From positions 1,898,501-1,962,500 of the forward strand of contig NC_060891.1 of the NCBI RefSeq assembly GCF_014805685.1: a stretch of DNA of 64,000 nt, written 5' to 3'. Below the pieces are notes generated by a model. It was not told the DNA's origin. It did no database searches and worked only from the letters and a program-made list of their open reading frames with translations. Every line of letters begins with the position of its first letter. The first letter of the stretch is position 1. A program made the translations under genes and the position numbers. Below, piece after piece: positions 45,733-57,239 of the stretch. The DNA is from Silurus meridionalis (taxonomy: Eukaryota > Chordata > Actinopteri > Siluriformes > Siluridae).

Positions 45733-47230
45733 CGTTTACCTCATCTAATTTCATTCCTCAACACTTGTAACATCTAAGTCTACAGTTTTCAGAAGTTCTA
45801 ACCCTCAGGATTCTGACTGCTGTCAATCTAGTTTCTGTAATGGCACCAACTGTTTTGTAATTCCAGAGGAGAAGAAATTTATTTGGTCAAAGATACACTT
45901 ACGAGGACATTTTCAAGATGGACTTTTCAAGAAAAACTGGACGTAAAGGCCGGCCCTAACAGATCCAATCAGTTTATAAGCTTTTTCATGAACCATTTAT
46001 TTTATTGTGTATTCTTTCTTGTAGAATTTGCACAAAAACAAATACAAACTGCCTTAAAAAAGTACTTTTGCACAGAAAACCCGTGTGGACTGTTTTTTTG
46101 CCATTTTCTGAGGTGAATATCGATGCTTCTGCTGGAGATGATGTATGCAGGAGATGCAGCTGTGGCTACAGTGAAAGGAGCAATACAGTTGTATTGTGTT
46201 TATTGGGTTTCTTGTTTCAGTGATGACATTCATTCTCATTATATGAGTTTCCTGTCTGTGATGCAGTGCTCTGTTCTACTGCACTTCTCTATAAAACTGA
46301 TGTTTTCTACAGATGTGGCGTCATAATGATGGTATTAAGAGGTGGATTGAATCAGGAAGGACACCACTGAAGGCCTTGGGGTGAAATGTACGGCCCTCCA
46401 GTGACTATAAACATTACTATTTATAACTATAAACAGATAAAAAGTACATTTTGATTTGTAATAAGAAAAAACAAACAACAGTAAAAGAAATAAAACCCAC
46501 TCTGGGACATGCTATTGGTAAAAATAATGAACTTCTGAGGTAAAAACAGTTAAAATGCTTCTTCAAACTACTTCAACGATAGTTTTTTCCTGTTATACTT
46601 TACTCAAATAATTATGGACATTGTTGTCTGTTTATTTGGCTATAAAATAATGCAAGAAATAGGGCCAGATGTTGGTAAAAGTAGCCAACTAGCCTGAAAA
46701 TAGAGTCCTACATTCATATCTGCCACGACACAGATTTTCATCGCATCCACTAAAGCTGAAAATAGAGCTTGTTTAGCATGATCTCTTCTACAGAATGCTA
46801 ACTAAACCTAACTAAGCCTCAGTTATTATATCAGGCTGGAGTATTTTGTGTGTGTGGTGGTGTATCGACTTTAAACAAGCTGTGGGGAAACTCTCGCTAC
46901 ACGACTTGCCCATCTGCCATGAAATACCCACAGTGAAGAGTGAAGAAGAGTCGCAGGAAGGAACGCAGAGGCTTATTTCGCAGGCAACTGAGAAGCTAAG
47001 TGCCTGAAAACTGTGACAGTGAAGATTAGCTGTTCTGGCTCTCGACATCAGTAACCCGAGTCAGTGCTGAGAGGACATTTCTGCTGAGGGGGAAAAAATA
47101 TATCATGCTTCCCTTCCTATTATAGACAGTTTGATGGAAGTATTTGAAATTCAATTGAAATGTGAATTTTTGTACTGCAGCACCTCAGGACACCTCCGCT
47201 CCAATCAGCACACAACGAGGAACATTACAG
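45727..47230. other. adck1 intron, nothing recognised
   Basis: Unique-looking AT-rich intron. No additional exon is expected here from the joined ADCK1 phases. Confidence 0.4.
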
Positions 47231-47232
47231 AT

Positions 47233-47536
47233 GAACCCTCAGAACCATCAGAACCACTGAACCTTCAGAACTATAGAACATTTGGAACCTTCCAAACTAC
47301 AGAACCCTCAGAACCATGGAACCTTCAGAACTATAGAACCCTCAGAACCTTTAGAACCACAAAACCCTCAATACCACAGAACCTTCAGAACAATAGAACC
47401 TTCCGAACTACAGAACCCTCATAACCACGAAACCTTCAGAACCATAGAACCCTCAATACCACAAAACTTTCATAACTTTAGAACCTTCAGAACCTCAAAA
47501 CCCTTAATATCACAGAACCTTCAGAACCACAGAATT
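47233..47536. repeat. Short-period minisatellite, about 12-15 bp
   Basis: Repeats of the form GAACC(C/T)TCAGAACCA(C/T)A over about 300 bp. The long QNLQNHRTFRT-type open frames are artefacts of the repeat. Confidence 0.9.
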
Positions 47537-47578
47537 GCAAAGTTTTACAAACAAGCAAAATGGTAAAAGTAAGAGACA

Positions 47579-47819
47579 CAAAAGGAAGGAAGGAAGGAAG
47601 GAAGGAAGGAAGGAAGGAAGGAAGGAAGGAAAACAAGTAGGGAAGATGGTGAACAAAGAAAGACAACTGGAGACAAGAGGACAAAGAGAAACTATCCAGA
47701 ACAGTCCAGAGAACAGACAAAAAGTAGGAAGGAAAAATAGAAGGAAGAAAGGAGGGAAGGGATGAAAGAAGGAAAATGGTGAACGAAGAAAAAATAAATA
47801 AGCAATAAATAAAATAAAA

Positions 47820-47895
<76 letters not shown>
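47579..47895. repeat. (GGAA)n and (GAAA)n microsatellites
   Basis: GGAA units at 47,582-47,630, degenerate purine-rich DNA to 47,815, then GAAA units at 47,818-47,894. Confidence 0.95.
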
Positions 47896-48262
47896 GAACT
47901 GTAATATACGATGACTTGGAGAAAGCGCTGGTGGTCATTTCTGTAGTGTGTAGCGTTTTATTGTTCTGTGGATTGTGCTGTTATTCACATCATCGATAAT
48001 GAATTTCCTTTGCATTAATGCATCAGTGATCAGGTTCAAAAGCCAAGCGACTGCAATCAATCACATCTCGCGCCTGTAAATTCGAGCGTGATGCTTTACG
48101 CTTTAGCAGCATGTCGATTCGGCAAGCAACAATAAGCTACTCAGATTTTTAATCATGTATTGACTGATTTTTATGTGTCTTATGTTAGTTCATAACTCTC
48201 CAAGATGAAAAAAATGAAAGGAAATTTCACTTTTAATGTTAATCTCCAAATATGTAGATAAT
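47896..48262. other. adck1 intron, nothing recognised
   Basis: Unique-looking intronic DNA between two repeat blocks. Confidence 0.4.
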
Positions 48263-48725
48263 GGATCTGTAGAAATAACTTTGTAGAAGTGACTCTGTAG
48301 AAACTATAGAAACAACTCTGTGGAATTAACTGTAGAAATGACTGGAAAAACGACTCTGTGAAAGCAACTCGGTAAAAATGCTTGTTAAAATGACTGTAGT
48401 AACGACTCTGTGGAAATGACTGCAAAAACAACTTTCTAGAAATGACTCTGTGGAAACAAATCTAGGGTTAGGGTTACCCTAGGGTTAGGGTTCTGGAAAT
48501 GATTCCAGAAGAACGACTCTGTGGCAACGACTCGGTTAAAAAGTCTATGTAGAAATGACTCCATAAAGCAACTCTGTAAAACATGACTGTAGAAATAACA
48601 ACTGTATGAAAATGACTTTGAGAAAAATCTCTTTTTGGAAACATCTCTTTAGAAACAACTCAGTGGAAAGAACTTTGTAGAAACGACTCTGCGGAATCGA
48701 CTCTGCAGAATCGACTCTGTAAAAT
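48263..48725. repeat. Degenerate minisatellite with an embedded telomere-like palindrome
   Basis: Units of about 14-16 bp, AA(C/T)GACTCTGTAGAA, with many variants. At 48,462-48,492 the sequence reads CTAGGGTTAGGG, then TTACCCTAGGG, then TTAGGGTT: TTAGGG hexamers flanking a short inverted CCCTA. Confidence 0.85.
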
Positions 48726-49027
48726 TGATGTTTCATCTCCCATTTCGTCCTTCATCACTACGCTGCATTAATAACAGGCAGTTGTAATGTAACCAGGCTT
48801 AGAAAGATCTTGATTTTGTAAAATCTCAATCCTGGAGAAAGACAAAGAAGAGGAAGAGGAAGAGGAAGAGGAAGGAGGTTAAGGTCTTCAGGGTGTCTGC
48901 TGTCTGTTCCTGTAACATTATTGTGTCATGATTCAGATAAAAACTGGACCATGTGACGTACGTCCTGATCTGAAACACTGCTCCGGCATCAGCATCACCA
49001 ACAAAGAGACTGAGATGCATTAGCCAC

Positions 49028-49029
<2 letters not shown>
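48726..49029. other. adck1 intron, nothing recognised
   Basis: Includes a short GAGGAA run at 48,848-48,876. No other feature. Confidence 0.4.

Positions 49030-49080
<51 letters not shown>
49030..49080. repeat. (GT)n microsatellite
   Basis: Pure GT run of about 51 bp. Confidence 0.97.
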
Positions 49081-49082
<2 letters not shown>

Positions 49083-49655
49083 CTCAGCCTCTCTCTGTTA
49101 GAAATGGTTTTGCTGGCATACCTATTCTAGCTGATGGAATTCATCCAGGGATTATTTGGACTGAAAAATTGGACCTGCTTTATAAACATCCCTCTCGAGC
49201 CAGGACAAATTAAAAGTCGCCTGCGATGCACAAAACAGTTTAATTTATTTTTATTTATTTTTTATATTAATAAACTATTTACTCATAAATTCTCAAAATG
49301 TAATGACTGGTGGGTTAAACCCATGACAATTATTTTTTTTTTTAGCAAACAATTTTTTTTGCTTACAAAAAAGAATGCTAATTCTTTGTATTTAATTCAA
49401 TTTTAATGTGGCAAAATTTTATTCAAGAACCTGATGTAAAGCTACCGCCACCATGCTTCACCATGAACATTTAGTTTCTTAATATTTCTTTATTCCTTTA
49501 ATAACTGTGAATCTTCTGGTTAAAAACTGATGCAAAGTTCATTAGCCAATGAGAGTAAAGCTTTGTTTAGCCCCGCCCTAAAATTTATGTGAGAATAGAG
49601 AACATAAACTTGCCAAGCATTAATCAGAAACTCAGGCAGAGCAATCATGCAAGGA
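49081..49655. other. adck1 intron, nothing recognised
   Basis: AT-rich sequence with T-runs near 49,330-49,360. No supportable feature. Confidence 0.4.
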
Positions 49656-49657
49656 CA

Positions 49658-50008
49658 AATATTTGTGAACACATAAGATTATGTGCTTCTTTTTGAACAT
49701 CCAATTCCACATTTAGCCCCCATTTGCTGTTATAATAACCTTCACTCTTCTGGAAGATGTTCCACTAGATTTTGTGAAGATTTGTGGAGATTTGTTCAGC
49801 TTCAAGGGTGTTAGTAAAGCGAGGAGGTCTGGAGTGCAGCCAGCGATCACATTCATCCCAAAGGTGTTCAATAAGGCTGGAGCTCTATAGCAGGAGATCA
49901 TCCCCCAAATCCAAGCCATGTAAAGCAGATCTTCATGGAGCTGGCTTTGTGCACAGGAGGATTGTCATGCTGGAACAGGTTTGGATCGACTCATTCAAAT
50001 AAAGTAAA
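49658..50008 (-). mobile_element. Decayed Tc1/mariner-derived element, minus orientation
   Basis: Minus-strand family copy: GGAGCTGGCTTTGTGCACAG, GTAAAGCAGATCTTCATGG, GTCTGGAGTGCAGCCAGCG and AGATGTTCCACTAGATTTTG on the plus strand. It lacks clear terminal repeats and intact frames. Confidence 0.7.
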
Positions 50009-51215
50009 AATCGGATGATACTTTGTGCTAATAGTTTGGTAAAGATCCACATCTGGGAGAGTCTCAATAATTTAGTGCATATATTTAACATCAAGGATCA
50101 AGCATTTCATATTTAAGAGTGGACTGAATAGAAAAGATATAACCTGGTTCTTCTATGAGTTCGCAGGTGTTCGAAGAAAAAAAAAAAAAAGCCCCTGTAC
50201 AAACATTATTTTCAGCCTGAAAACCTAAAAAGGAACATTTAATGAGCAAATAAAAAAAAAAAAGGTCCAAGATTTTGGTTCTTAGAAGTTATACACAGTG
50301 TGCAGTGTATAACACACTGTACTGTAGCTCCCAGTGTCACCGCAGCAGGGTGTGTTTGAGAGTGTTTTCTCATGTCAGCTGTTTCAGCCTGCTGATTTTT
50401 TCTTTTTTTTATTGCGACAGGAGGTTCGACCAGTCGGCGCTTTGATTTAACTGCGAAATTGCATCATGCCCTGAGGATGGAGGCCTATTTTTTCAGAGCG
50501 GACCTTTTGAAAAAAGTAAGCCACACCAGCACGTAGGTTTCTCCTGGAACAGACGCTCAGAGCAGAGGCTTAACCCTGTGGGTTTAGCCGAGTACTCAAG
50601 CCTATAAAGTCCTGAAGATTCACAAGTGGTGGGCAGTCAGTAGTCAAGAGCACTTCAGAAAGAGGCCCAGACTCAGACATCTCTCTCTCTCTCTCTCTCT
50701 GGCATGGGAAAATTCAGAAAAAAACTGACAGTTGGGATATTCCTCCTTTTTTTTTTTTTTTTTTTATGGGATGTCTTCACCAGTTAACACAGCTCCAGGG
50801 CAGCCATTATAAGGCCCGGTGCTGATCAGCTGTATGAACGGTCCAAAGTAAGCTCTCCCCTGAGACAAACACAAAGGCAATCACGCAGGAGGAAGGCTGA
50901 TCTTCGCGTCTGCCAACACTATTCATTATTAATGTGCAGAAGCTTTTCACAAATGCTCAAAAGCCAAAAACATATTGGGCCAGGTTTAACAAACTAACTG
51001 GTTTCGATGGTTAAAAAAGATGTGCTGTCTTATGCTTAGAAATATAAATGAATAAAAAAATAAATAATAAATAAATCATGGAAACACATTGTGTCCCAAA
51101 GGCAGGTTCCTGAGTAGGCAGCATTTCTAGCATTTATTTCTAAATAAAACTAAGTAAAATGTCTCTTTCAGAAAAATTGTGAAAGATTGGAGCCATATAA
51201 ACAAATGCAACACTG
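50009..51215. other. adck1 intron; possible conserved block near 50.8-50.96 kb
   Basis: Contains A- and T-runs (50,176-50,190; 50,744-50,765) and a short CT run (50,681-50,700). The segment 50,795-50,960 is compositionally balanced and repeat-free (GGCAGCCATTATAAGGCCCG, CTATTCATTATTAATGTGCA), so it may be a conserved noncoding element. Inference only. Confidence 0.25.
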
Positions 51216-51217
51216 CA

Positions 51218-51600
51218 AATACACTCAGGAAACACTACTGATATGCTCCAGATACGCACCTGATACACTCTGGATACGGTCTGGATACACTTCTGATACA
51301 CTTCTGATACATTCTGGATACACTTCTAAAACATTCTGGATACACTCCTGATACATTCTGGTTGCACTCCTGATACATTCCAGATACACTCCTGATACAT
51401 TCTGTATACACTCCTGATACATTCTGGTTGCACTCCTGATACATTCCAGATACACTCCTGATACATTCTAGATACACTCCTGATACATTTAAAATACGCT
51501 ACTGATACACTTATAATACATTCTGGATACACTCCTGATATACCCTGGAAACAATGCTGGTGCTCTCATGATACACTCTGAATACACTCTTGAACAAGAG
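51218..51600. repeat. About 22-bp minisatellite
   Basis: Repeats of ACTCCTGATACATTCTGGAT with substitutions over about 380 bp. The CIRSVSRMYQE-type frames on the minus strand are artefacts. Confidence 0.93.
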
Positions 51601-52851
51601 TCAAGTGAGAGTAATCAGACAGCGAACACTTTTAGACTGACATCAGGTGTTTCATGCATCCATTTTACTACAACTCTCTCCCTCTCTCTCTCTTTCTCTC
51701 CCTCTCTTTCCAGGACACCCCCCTCCCCTTCACATCAGCACCAGTGATTGCAATTCACTATTCAAGCTGAAAACAAGCGCTTCACTGCCACAATGCATGC
51801 AAATTACACTCATTTCAATGCACCAATAATGTTCTTGACTTTTGTTCCTGACTTGTCGAGTAAACAGAATGGAACACGCCGAGCGGACTGCAGGGCAGAG
51901 AGCTTTTTACATTTACAGGCAAAAGAAAACTCGTTAACGTAGTTTGCGCTGCGCTCTTCTGGTTTACGCCTCCGTCTCAGATGTTGTAGTAAAAAGTAGA
52001 GTAGGACTAGAAACTTGAAGCAAACAGAATAAAATTAAGGGTGTACTTTTAAAATAAGCTCATTCTCTGTATTCGATTGTTTTGTGTCCCGTCATTGATT
52101 CTTTGCCTTATGAACTTTCGGTTCGGTGCACACGTGTACCGGCATGTTCCATGCAAAGCTTTCTACATGTGGAACATCATTCAAACCTGAGGTCCCGCGG
52201 GAACGTATTTAGTGGTGGACCTCAGTTTGTTTGGTCTCTGACTGGCGCTTTGTGCGCACTTTCATTATTTTAATTATCAAACTTGAAAACATACATAACA
52301 ATGCCAGGGGTATAAAAAAGAAAGTAGAGTTAGCGCAGTGTCACTGTGGCGACTCACATCGTACCTGAAATACAATTTGTAGCGGGTTGTTTTCGTGCAT
52401 GCGTGAAATCGAGCCACTTCCTGGTCATCGCTCACGCTAGCTATTACGATTCGTTTGCGTTTTATGTCCAGCTTCAAGAATTTCTAATAAAAGGAAAAAA
52501 TCCTGGCAATTCTGCATATTGAGGGAGTGAATGAATGAAGGATGGAAGGAATAAGGACTAAAGTTAAAGTATGCTAAAATAAGTAGAACATCGATCATAT
52601 CTTTTCATGATCATAAATTCAATATTAAGTGTAAAACACACATTTATTTAATTTTATTCAAATTCTATTTAGCAAAGCATTCTAAAAACAAAAAAATGAG
52701 AGAGAGAAAAAGGAACGCACTTCTTTTTCCGTATATTTACTCGTGTTTGTTTAGAGCACGTTTGTCTTCGGCCAGTTCGGCTTGTGCATCTAATGAGAAA
52801 TGGAGCTAAACAAGTAGAGGGATGGCTGTGAAAGGCAGAGCGTGAGAGAGA

Positions 52852-52855
<4 letters not shown>
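51601..52855. other. adck1 intron, nothing recognised
   Basis: Unique-looking intronic DNA with a short CT-rich patch at 51,673-51,712. No exon supported. Confidence 0.4.

Positions 52856-52902
<47 letters not shown>
52846..52902. repeat. (GA)n microsatellite
   Basis: GA run with AAAG interruptions at both ends. Confidence 0.95.
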
Positions 52903-52906
<4 letters not shown>

Positions 52907-53635
52907 GAGCGTAATCCCGAGCACTCGCGGTCGCACCGAGGGCTAATAAGGCTGCGTTTTACAGAACCCAGACTACGGGAGCCGGAGGATAATTGCCGAG
53001 ACAGACCCCGAATGAATGATGGAGAGAGACGAGCCTTTCATCTGCTGTAAACAGAGTCGGACCTAACGAGAAGGCGGGTCTGTATTGACCAGGGCTTCAC
53101 TTTTTCTCTACGGCAATAATGGCATGTGTTAATAAAAATAAATAAGTCGGAGTGGCGTGGCCCCGCCTCCACCTGCCTGCACCGGCGCTGCTGACAGACG
53201 GTGCTGAACGTCTTCAGGGACGAGAAGCGGGAACGTCTGTCTGCGCTATTGATTTTATACTGCGAGCTCCATTTATTCCCTTCACTGCTGTTTTTTTTAT
53301 TTCAGTTGCATAAATACATCAAATCTGTAAAAAAATAAATAAATGAAAACCGACAAAATCATTTATTCCAAAAAATCCCTTTATTTTTAACTAAAGTTCG
53401 CTTATGCTAATCCTTACATTCGCTTATGCTAATACTCATTGACACAATAGTGTAATGAAATGGAGTTACCACACACAAGTTGCAGTTTTTTTCGAACAAA
53501 AGTAGATCCTGAACTTCTTTATTCTTCTAAAATCGCAGCAATTAATCAAAGATGCTTTTTTTTGCTTGTTTTTTTATCCATTTATAGTTACAGCTACATG
53601 ATGCAGGAAGCCTCTTAGTCTCATTCAATCTCATT
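52903..53635. other. adck1 intron; GC-richer patch
   Basis: Positions 52,910-53,260 are GC-richer and repeat-poor (GGAGCCGGAGGATAATTGCC, GGCCCCGCCTCCACCTGCC, with a GC-box-like CCCCGCC). The rest is AT-rich. Possible regulatory DNA; no exon recognised. Confidence 0.25.
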
Positions 53636-53636
53636 C

Positions 53637-54134
53637 AATCTCTCTCTCCTTCACTTTGTCTAATTGATTCTCTCTCTTTCTGTCTCCCCATCACTCCTCT
53701 TTCAGTTTCTGTCTGTCTGCAACTCTCCATCCATCTATCTTTTTCTCGAAATCTCCCTCTATCTCTCCCTCTCTTTCTGCCTCTCACCCTCTCAGTTTCT
53801 CTTTCTGTCTTTCTCTCTCTCTCTTTCTGCATCTTTGTTTTTATTTAAGTTTCTCTGTCTCGATCTCTTTCACTCTCTCTGTCTCCCTCTGTTTTTTCGT
53901 CTATCTCTCCCTCGCTTCCCTTTTTGTTTTACTTCCGGCTGTCTCTCTGCATCTTTCCATTCTGCTGTCTGTCTCTCTTAATCTCCCTCTATCTCCATCT
54001 CACCTTATGTCTGTCCCCTATTTCTCCCTCACTTTTTCTTTTTAAACTTTCAGCTGTCTGTCTGCATCTCTCTCTATGCCTGTCTATATTTCCCAATCCC
54101 TATCTGCCTCCCATCCACTCTATGTATCTCTTCC

Positions 54135-54185
<51 letters not shown>

Positions 54186-54324
54186 TCCTCCCTATCTTCC
54201 TTTGTCTCTCCCATGCTTCTTCTTTGTTTATCTTTTACTGTCTCTTCCTCAGTCTCTCTTTCCTTCTTCCTCTATCGCTCTCTGTGTCAGTCTCAATCCA
54301 CTGTTTTATCTTTTGCTTTATCTG

Positions 54325-54369
<45 letters not shown>

Positions 54370-54545
54370 TTTTACTTTCTCTGTCTGTTTGACTGGATCG
54401 CTTACTTTATCTCTGTCAAGCTGTTTGTTTTTCTTTTGCTTTCTTACTTTTACCTGTCTGGATCTCTTTCCCTCTTCCTGTTTCCCTCCCTCTGTCTCCT
54501 TCTCTCTCCCTCTCTCTCTCTCTCTGTGTCTCTTTGTTTCGGCTT
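53637..54545. repeat. About 900-bp polypyrimidine (TCTC/CTGT) tract
   Basis: Imperfect CTCT, CTGTCTGT (54,138-54,183) and TCTCTC (54,328-54,366) runs. The SLSLSLCLSVCLS frames are artefacts. In base content it mirrors the polypurine tracts at 39.2-39.9, 58.5-58.8 and 60.2-60.7 kb. Confidence 0.88.
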
Positions 54546-54606
54546 CTCACTTGTAGACTAACCTGTTTAAAAAGCGTATAAACTGAAAGCTCTGCAAATA
54601 CACTGC

Positions 54607-54608
<2 letters not shown>

Positions 54609-54656
<48 letters not shown>
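54609..54656. repeat. (GT)n microsatellite
   Basis: Pure GT run of about 48 bp. Confidence 0.97.
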
Positions 54657-54659
<3 letters not shown>

Positions 54660-54699
54660 AAAACAGATCTCTCTCTATCGTTCTCTCTCTCCTTCATCC

Positions 54700-55100
54700 T
54701 CGTGCAGATTAAACGTCCGTGCTGAGATTACGCCACTGACTCAGACGAGGTGCACTTTGTAGACTCGAGTCTCCGTAATGAGCAGCCGGTGGCGCAGGAG
54801 CGCTCGGGCCCGATTTGAAGTTTGATTGACGGGGGCATCTCTCGGCCCCGCGTGCGCTTTCAGCATCATCTTTTCAATTACAGATGCCGCTCGGCCTTGT
54901 GGGTGAGAGGTAATTCTCCGCTTTTAGCTCACCGTACTGTATTACATCGCATTTATCCGCCGGCGAGGATGCGGCGGGAGGCGACGTGGCAGAAACAAAG
55001 CAGAGCTGCATGCTTTCGAGATTAATGGCGAATGTCACGATTATTCATTCGGTGATCGCAAAATTCACTCGATACTCCACAGCGATTAGGGTCCTGTGTT
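54700..55100. other. High-complexity adck1 intronic block, candidate conserved noncoding element
   Basis: GC-balanced, repeat-free sequence (GGGGGCATCTCTCGGCCCCG, TTTTCAATTACAGATGCCGC, GGTAATTCTCCGCTTTTAGC, GATTATTCATTCGGTGATCG). It differs in texture from the flanking simple repeats and contains several ATTA cores. No coding similarity was recognised. Inference from composition only. Confidence 0.3.
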
Positions 55101-55149
55101 CACCTTTTCTTTATTCTAGAGCTATAATTATCCAGTCCAACTTACCTGT

Positions 55150-55260
55150 ACAGGCTCTAACCTGTACAGGTGAACAATTGAGGGTTAGGGACCTTGGCCA
55201 AGGGCCCAGACACACTGGCAGCTTCCTGGAGCTGGGATTTGATCTCACAAGCTTCTAATA
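55150..55260. mobile_element. SINE-like repeat fragment
   Basis: GGGTTAGGGACCTTGGCCAA, GGGCCCAGACACACTGGCAG and AGCTGGGATTTGATCTC resemble the body of the teleost SINE also seen at 57.28 and 57.46 kb ('gttaagggccttgctcaagggccca...ggcag'). Confidence 0.5.
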
Positions 55261-55271
55261 AGTCCAACAGG

Positions 55272-55307
55272 TTCCCTGACCGGGAATCGAACCCGGGCCG
55301 CAGCGGT
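55272..55307 (-). tRNA. 3' half of a tRNA-Glu-like sequence (fragment)
   Basis: On the minus strand, ACCGCTGCGGCCCGGGTTCG followed by ATTCCCGGTCAGGGAA matches the anticodon-stem-to-acceptor half of vertebrate tRNA-Glu, including the B box GGTTCGATTCC. The 5' half (A box, D arm, anticodon) is absent, replaced by an AT-rich run. A pseudogene or retroposed fragment, not a functional gene. Confidence 0.75.
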
Positions 55308-55579
55308 AAAAATATAATAATAAAAAAAAATTCAACGGTTATACTATTTCTTAGTCCGGTTCCTCTCAATGTTTGCTCATTTGATCTTCTGACCTCTGGC
55401 TCACAGGGATAAACGTGATACCTACTTTAAAGCACAATATAAATTCAACTGAATGTGAATGTTTACACTTCCATCATTAAGGTCCACGTTTTCTTGACGC
55501 ATTAATGAATTCTAGCAGAATGATGGTCATCCCTTAGTGGCTCTCACATTTGTTTTAGAAAGGACGTGGCAACGTCTAG

Positions 55580-55800
55580 AGCTGTTTCTTCTTCTTCTTT
55601 CGGTTTTTCCCGTTACGGGTCGCCACGGCCAATCATCCGTCTCCATACCAGCCTGTGCTCCACATCTGCCTCTTTCAAATTTAGCACCTGCATGTCTTCC
55701 CTCACAACACCCATAAACCTCCTGTTTTCCTCCTGCCTGTCACCTCAATCCTAAGCATTCTTCTCCTGATATACCCCATGTCCCTCCTCTGCACAACTAG
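55580..55800 (+). mobile_element. Non-LTR retrotransposon-type dispersed repeat fragment
   Basis: CTTTCGGTTTTTCCCGTTAC, GGGTCGCCACGGCCAATCAT, CCGTCTCCATACCAGCCTGT and ATACCCCATGTCCCTCCTCT match a ubiquitous fish repeat ('ttcggctgctcccgttaggggtcgccacagcggatcatccgtctcc...'). The family is not decided by eye. Confidence 0.65.
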
Positions 55801-56020
55801 AGCTGTTTCTACGTTTGCTTTATTGGCGTAAAGTCGGGATTTGTTTGGAAAAAAGTGCCTTTACCACTCGACCTTTGCCACATTTCTAACAACTTGGTGC
55901 CGTGACCCAGATAACCAGTGTGTTGATTTTATATTTATTAATATTTTTGGGAGACTAAGAATCTTTTCTTAGGTGAAAAATATACTGATTATATATATAG
56001 TGTATATATTCACTGATAGA

Positions 56021-56078
56021 TACACTATATGGCCAAAAGTATTGGGACACCTTACCCTAACATTTCCAGCCAAAAATA
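56021..56078 (+). mobile_element. Solo Tc1-type terminal repeat
   Basis: TACACTATATGGCCAAAAGT followed by ATTGGGACACCTTACC and a CATTTCCAGCC remnant: the terminal inverted repeat of the common Tc1-derived family, without a body. Confidence 0.7.
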
Positions 56079-56099
56079 AAAAAAAAGACTTTTTTTCTA

Positions 56100-56149
56100 T
56101 CATTTCAGCTTTTGTGTGCTGTATTACACTAAGCAAGTTGCTGCCATTG

Positions 56150-56189
<40 letters not shown>

Positions 56190-56290
56190 ACCAACTGGGT
56201 ACTTTTCTCTTTGTGTTGTTTCTAGCACACTCTTTTCCTGAATGTGTGATAGAATATGTTCTTATCTCTGCTTTCTTATGTAAATGAGAC
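56100..56290 (+). repeat. Dispersed repeat with embedded (CA)n, copy 1
   Basis: TTTCAGCTTTTGTGTGCTGT, a CA run (56,153-56,186), ACTGGGTACTTTTCTC and TTTCTAGCACACTCTTTTCC. A second copy with the same order is at 58,175-58,400. Confidence 0.6.
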
Positions 56291-56928
56291 AGCCTCACCC
56301 CCACTCACCCCCCCACCCTTTATTTTTTTGCTCATGTCACAGCTGTACATTTGGAAACAGCCTTTATAATTGCCTGTAATTATCTGAGACCAGACTTCTT
56401 CAAAACATCCTGGTAATTTGATGGAGTGGAAGCGAGGGGGCTGCGGGCGACTGCGTTAGTGAGAAGACGGTGAGCTTCGGCGGAGAGAGAAAAAAAAGCG
56501 AAGCTGGAATGGAGGTAAGGTGCCTTGCTAAAACAGCACATCCTACACCAGGAGCTACGGACCAGGCCATAATTATCTTTGCAAAGCCTTCTGGTAATGA
56601 AGCCGCAAATAATAGGCACCTGCAGGAAACGCCACTCCGGGACGTCTCTGACTTGACTGAATAACCTTAAAAATTAGACCTGGACTGGGAGAGTTTGATT
56701 CTGGGGGTGGGGGGTTAAAGGGGGGGTGTTTGTGTTTAAGAACTCGGCGTTCGTTTCGTTCTCTGCGATTGATGTGAAGTGCGGTGGAGTGCGCCGGGGC
56801 TGAGTGCTCTTACGTAATGCATGTATAAATAAATGTCCCTGAAAATCCACAGATGGCCCCGTCCTCCCCCCACAGAGGCCAAGCTCCGGCCCTGGCGCTA
56901 TCCTCCACCCGAGACTCGTTTACTAATG

Positions 56929-56932
<4 letters not shown>
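56291..56932. other. adck1 intron; candidate conserved block
   Basis: The segment 56,390-56,660 is repeat-free, balanced DNA (GGACCAGGCCATAATTATCT, GGTAATGAAGCCGCAAATAA) and may be a conserved noncoding element. A G-rich run lies at 56,701-56,733. No exon recognised. Confidence 0.25.
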
Positions 56933-56990
<58 letters not shown>

Positions 56991-56998
56991 CACACACG
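56931..56998. repeat. (CA)n microsatellite
   Basis: CA run with one CG interruption, about 65 bp. Confidence 0.96.
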
Positions 56999-57239
56999 AG
57001 AGCACTCGGAGCAGCAGGGCAACAAGACAGCTCCAACTCCAACAGGTGGGCATCAGCTAATATAAACCAACACACATTACAGCTGCTTTATAACAGACCG
57101 AGATCAGAAAGAAAAACATCTCAACATCTTCGTCTGCTTCTTCACTTTGAAACTTAAAGATGTAAAGGTGCTTAATATTTCTCACGTGTATTTTACATCA
57201 CAGTAAAATTATTTTCTTTGCATATCCCAGTGATGTTTG

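Noticed and set aside
47131..47566. QNLQNHRTFRT-repeat protein frames
   Set aside because: Artefact of a 12-15-bp minisatellite; all three frames stay open.
51225..51532. MYQECIRSVSG-repeat frames
   Set aside because: Artefact of the 22-bp minisatellite.
53664..54561. 200-codon leucine/serine-rich frames that look like a membrane protein
   Set aside because: Simple polypyrimidine repeat read in all frames.
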